In this document: piece after piece, positions 4,689 through 6,821 of the stretch
Layout of the letters: each line of letters begins with the position of its first letter
Numbering within the stretch: the stretch's first letter is position 1
Program-made: the position numbers and the translations under genes
DNA from: an uncultured Actinomycetes bacterium
GTDB taxonomy: Bacteria > Actinomycetota > Thermoleophilia > Miltoncostaeales > Miltoncostaeaceae
Length of the DNA: 6,821 nt
Assembly: GCA_903866425.1 (NCBI GenBank)
Contig: CAIPNN010000302.1
Span: forward strand, 1-6,821
Direction of reading: 5' to 3'
Notes under the pieces: model-generated
Told to the model about the DNA's origin: nothing
Databases searched by the model: none
The model's input: only the letters and a program-made list of their open reading frames with translations

Positions 4689-5894
4689 ATGCGTTCTGCC
4701 CTGCGTCTCATTACCGCTGCCGTCGTCCTGGTAGCGTGCGTGGCGACCGCCGGCATCAATGTGAGTGCCGCCAATGCGTACCCTTCGTGGAATGACGTGC
4801 AGAACGCCAAGAACAACGAGGCCGCCAAAAAAGCGCAGATGGCCGAGCTGCAAGCATTCATCTCCCAGATTCAGACGGAACTCGACGCGGCCACTCAGAA
4901 GGCGCAGGAAGCGGGCGAGGCCTACAGCGCGGCAGTCGCGAAATTTGATGAAGCGGACGTGCGCTACAACCAGCTCACGGCTGCCGCCACCGAGGCACAA
5001 GCCGAGGCCGATCAAGCGACGACCGAGGCGGGGCGCCTCGCGGCCCAGCTCTACCGCTCGGGCGGAAACGACATGAGCATCGGACTTCTTCTCGACGGTG
5101 GCACGAACGCCGACGATTTGCTCTCGAAGCTCGGCAACATGAGCAAAATGGTGGAGCGCTCGGCCCAGGTCTATGACACGGCGAAGGCCGCGCAAAACGA
5201 AGCTCAGTCGCTGGCCGATCAAGCCAAGGTGGCCAAGGTCGAGCGCGAGAAACTCAAGGCAGAGGCGGATGCGGCCATGCAGGCAGCCGTTGCCGCCCAG
5301 CAGGTGGTGGCCGACAAGCTCGCGGCCAACCAGAGCGACCTCGACACCCTGCGCGCCCAGCTCGCTGCCCTGCAAGACGAAACGACGAGGACCGTTGCGG
5401 GATACCAGCAGGGTGTAGCCGAGGCGCTCAAACGCGCTCAGGAGGAAGCCGCTCAGCGGGGAATCGCGGTCAGTGACTCGGGGTGGACCATTCCGTCACA
5501 GGGCCGACTCACCTCCTACTACGGCCCGCGCAACCCCGTGTGGACGCCAGGCGGCTGGTCATCGTCGTGGCATCACGGCATTGACATTGGTTCTGGTTGC
5601 GGTTGGAACATTTACGCTGTCTCGGGCGGAACGGTGACTTACGCTGGCTGGTACGGCGGCTACGGCAACTTTGTGAGGGTTGACCACGGGGGTGGCATTA
5701 CCTCCTCCTATGCCCACATTGTGAGCGGTGGAATCCTCGTGGGTTACGGCGAATACGTGGCCCCCGGTCAGGTGATTGCCAGAATCGGCAGCACGGGACA
5801 GTCAACCGGTTGCCACTTGCACTTCGAGATTCGCCAGGGCGGATCGTCGACTGACCCACTGCCCTTCTTGCGTAACCGAGGCGTCGGTATCTAA
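4689..5894 (+). CDS. Secreted coiled-coil M23 family metallopeptidase
   Basis: A 401-residue exported protein. Residues 1-30 are a signal peptide (short basic start, hydrophobic core, cleavage after A28-N29-A30). Residues about 35-265 are a long Ala/Gln/Glu-rich coiled coil, interrupted near 118-155 by LYRSGGNDMSIGLLLDGG, the small helical element found in PcsB, EnvC and CwlO-like regulators. Residues about 268-395 form an M23 (LytM) domain: zinc ligands His295 and Asp299 in HHGID and His378 in HLHFE, with catalytic His343 in SSYAH and His376. All are present, so it should be an active peptidoglycan endopeptidase rather than a degenerate activator. Cys304 and Cys375 could form a disulfide outside the cell. 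It likely acts in growth or daughter-cell separation, with the coiled coil limiting access until a membrane partner such as FtsEX binds; that partner is inference. No upstream gene is coupled to it. Confidence 0.93.
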   Translation: MRSALRLITAAVVLVACVATAGINVSAANAYPSWNDVQNAKNNEAAKKAQMAELQAFISQIQTELDAATQKAQEAGEAYSAAVAKFDEADVRYNQLTAAATEAQAEADQATTEAGRLAAQLYRSGGNDMSIGLLLDGGTNADDLLSKLGNMSKMVERSAQVYDTAKAAQNEAQSLADQAKVAKVEREKLKAEADAAMQAAVAAQQVVADKLAANQSDLDTLRAQLAALQDETTRTVAGYQQGVAEALKRAQEEAAQRGIAVSDSGWTIPSQGRLTSYYGPRNPVWTPGGWSSSWHHGIDIGSGCGWNIYAVSGGTVTYAGWYGGYGNFVRVDHGGGITSSYAHIVSGGILVGYGEYVAPGQVIARIGSTGQSTGCHLHFEIRQGGSSTDPLPFLRNRGVGI

Positions 5895-5900
5895 CCAACG

Positions 5901-5984
5901 GGTTTCGACGGGCTCAACCGGCGATGGTTGAGTAGGCCGCATCCCGCGTCGTCGGTTGAGTAGGCCGCAGGCCGTATCGAAACC
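5901..5984. repeat. Palindromic intergenic repeat (REP-like) between convergent genes
   Basis: The outer arms GGTTTCGA (5901-5908) and TCGAAACC (5977-5984) are perfect inverted repeats. Inside, GGCTCAACC (5911-5919) is complementary, apart from one mismatch-prone end, to GGTTGAGTAGGCC, which occurs twice as a 16-base direct repeat (5926-5941 and 5954-5969). The block fills nearly the whole gap between the M23 gene and ppa and could fold into a large hairpin on either strand. I associate such GGTTGAGTAGGCC palindromes with dispersed repeats of Microbacteriaceae genomes; that is recall, not a search result. It may also terminate both convergent transcripts. Confidence 0.75.
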
Positions 5985-5988
5985 GCGT

Positions 5989-6480
5989 CTAGTGACCTTC
6001 GGCTTTGAGCTTCTCAAAGCCGGCCTGCACAATCGCCTCGGCCTCGGCAGCATTGCCCCAGCCCTCGATGTTCACAAACTTGCCGGGCTCCAGGTCCTTG
6101 TAGCGCGTGAAGAAGTGCTCAATCTCTTTGCGGGTCTGCTCGGGAACATCCGCGAGGTCTTGGATGTGCGTCCAGCGGGGATCCTTGAAGGGCACGCAGA
6201 TCACCTTGGCGTCTGAGCCGGCCTCGTCGCTCATGTTGAGCACGCCCACGGGACGCACCTTGACGCCCACACCCGGGAAGACGGGGTACTCGAGCAGCAC
6301 CAGTGCATCAACGGGATCGCCGTCGAGGCCCAGGGTGTTCTCGAAGAAGCCGTAGTCGGTGGGGTACGCGAAAGACGTGAACAGCACGCGGTCGAGGTAC
6401 ACGCGACCCGTCTCGTGATCTACTTCGTACTTGTTCCGGCTTCCGCGCGGAATCTCAATGATGACGTCGTAGTCGCCCAC
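5989..6480 (-). CDS. ppa: Inorganic pyrophosphatase, family I
   Basis: A 163-residue cytoplasmic enzyme that hydrolyses pyrophosphate to two phosphates and so drives nucleic acid, tRNA-charging and other biosynthetic reactions forward. The family I active site is plain: VIIEIPRGSRNKYE near the N-terminus, YPTDYGF at about 39-45, the signature DGDPVD with Asp53, Asp55 and Asp58, the second acidic cluster SDEAGSDAK, and HFFTRYKDLE near the C-terminus. Length and motif spacing match soluble hexameric bacterial enzymes. Translation starts at GTG (6478-6480), supported by AAGGAG five bases upstream and by the family N-terminus. It is divergent from tilS, a neighbourhood common in actinobacteria, and convergent with the M23 gene. 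Confidence 0.98.
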   Translation of the reverse strand: MGDYDVIIEIPRGSRNKYEVDHETGRVYLDRVLFTSFAYPTDYGFFENTLGLDGDPVDALVLLEYPVFPGVGVKVRPVGVLNMSDEAGSDAKVICVPFKDPRWTHIQDLADVPEQTRKEIEHFFTRYKDLEPGKFVNIEGWGNAAEAEAIVQAGFEKLKAEGH

Positions 6481-6485
6481 GGGTG

Positions 6486-6491
6486 CTCCTT
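6486..6491 (-). promoter_or_regulatory. Ribosome binding site of ppa
   Basis: On the minus strand AAGGAG is five bases before the GTG start codon. It is a strong Shine-Dalgarno sequence, in contrast to the M23 gene and tilS, which lack one. Confidence 0.75.
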
Positions 6492-6531
6492 ATATAGGGA
6501 TGGTCACTGCCGGCATTAAGGTTACTGGAAG
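6492..6531. promoter_or_regulatory. Divergent ppa/tilS promoter region
   Basis: Only 51 bases separate the ppa and tilS start codons, so both promoters must lie here or within the genes. TAAGGT (6517-6522) is a possible plus-strand -10 nine bases before the tilS ATG. On the minus strand TAACCT (6524-6519) overlaps it almost completely. Neither has a good -35. TGCCGGCA (6508-6515) is an 8-base palindrome next to them and could bind a regulator. Confidence 0.35.
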
Positions 6532-6821
6532 ATGACTACTCGCCCGCGCCTCACCCCTGCCATGGCCGACGTTCGTCGGGCCGTGCGCGAGGCGCTGGAT
6601 GCAGCCCTGCCGGGGGCCAAGCAGTCTGCCCGTCGCGATCCGTCGTGCGGTGCGCCCGGCGGCTGGGTGATTTCGGATGACGCCCCGCTCGTGCTCGTGG
6701 CCCTGAGCGGTGGCCCTGACTCGCTGGCGCTCGCAGTGGCACTGGGCTTTGAGCAGGGCAAGTGCGGTGTGCGAGCGGGCGCGCTGATTGTGGACCATGG
6801 ACTGCAGGAGGGGTCGGCCGA
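6532..6821 (+). CDS. tilS: tRNA(Ile)-lysidine synthetase (3' partial)
   Basis: The first 96 residues of TilS, the ATP-dependent enzyme that attaches lysine to C34 of the CAT-anticodon tRNA-Ile so that it reads AUA codons. The PP-loop SGGPDS that binds ATP is at residues 59-64 within LVLVALSGGPDSLALA, and the following LIVDHGLQEGSA matches the conserved strand and histidine motif after it. The gene runs off the right edge. The ATG at 6532 is chosen because RPRLTPAMADVRRAVREAL resembles the usual actinobacterial N-terminus; an ATG at 6562 is the alternative. No clear ribosome site precedes it (GGAAG is only a base away), so a very short leader is likely. The gene is divergent from ppa. Confidence 0.93.
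   Translation, partial: MTTRPRLTPAMADVRRAVREALDAALPGAKQSARRDPSCGAPGGWVISDDAPLVLVALSGGPDSLALAVALGFEQGKCGVRAGALIVDHGLQEGSA

Noticed and set aside
4611..5375. Minus-strand 254-codon frame over the M23 coiled coil
   Set aside because: It is antisense to the Ala/Gln repeat region, and its Leu/Arg/Gly-rich product is an expected artefact.
5956..6216. Plus-strand short frame across the repeat and the ppa 3' end
   Set aside because: It is antisense to ppa and lacks any family feature or ribosome site.
6491..6496. TATATA as the -10 box of ppa
   Set aside because: Transcription from it would begin at about 6484, after the AAGGAG ribosome site that clearly serves ppa. It is more likely AT-rich leader.

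Overview
The window looks like chromosomal DNA of a high-GC actinobacterium, most likely a Microbacteriaceae member. Supporting signs are the divergent ppa/tilS pair, the tRNA order Glu-Asp-Phe that is common in actinobacteria, tRNA genes without encoded CCA, a probable leaderless gene, and a GGTTGAGTAGGCC-type intergenic palindrome of a kind I associate with this family. The family assignment is inference.

Left part (1-3182): a tightly coupled plus-strand catabolic block. The first reading frame enters from the left edge. It begins as a YtcJ-like amidohydrolase (only its first ~140 residues) and passes in frame into a complete OppF/DppF-type ABC importer ATPase. Two genes follow with ATGA stop/start overlaps: an amidase-signature hydrolase with an intact Lys/Ser/Ser triad, and a DUF3237 (UPF0311) protein. 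The block reads as uptake and hydrolysis of an unknown amide or peptide-like compound. It is visibly richer in GC than the centre of the window.

Middle (3183-3646): a 134-base gene-free stretch, then three minus-strand tRNA genes transcribed right to left as Glu(TTC), Asp(GTC), Phe(GAA). A clear intrinsic terminator lies between Asp and Phe.

Centre and right (3647-6821): a heliorhodopsin gene (3800-4603), ended by a hairpin terminator, then a secreted coiled-coil M23 peptidase for cell-wall remodelling with an apparent leaderless promoter. A palindromic repeat separates it from the convergent ppa (inorganic pyrophosphatase, minus strand). Divergent from ppa, across about 50 bases, is the start of tilS (tRNA-Ile lysidine synthetase), which runs off the right edge.

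The most notable content is the heliorhodopsin, a seven-helix retinal photoreceptor family of still uncertain function, next to a cell-envelope hydrolase and a tRNA operon. The strangest structure is the amidohydrolase/ABC-ATPase fusion at the left edge. The heliorhodopsin family itself is already described; I see no wholly unknown multi-gene system that the sequence alone would support.
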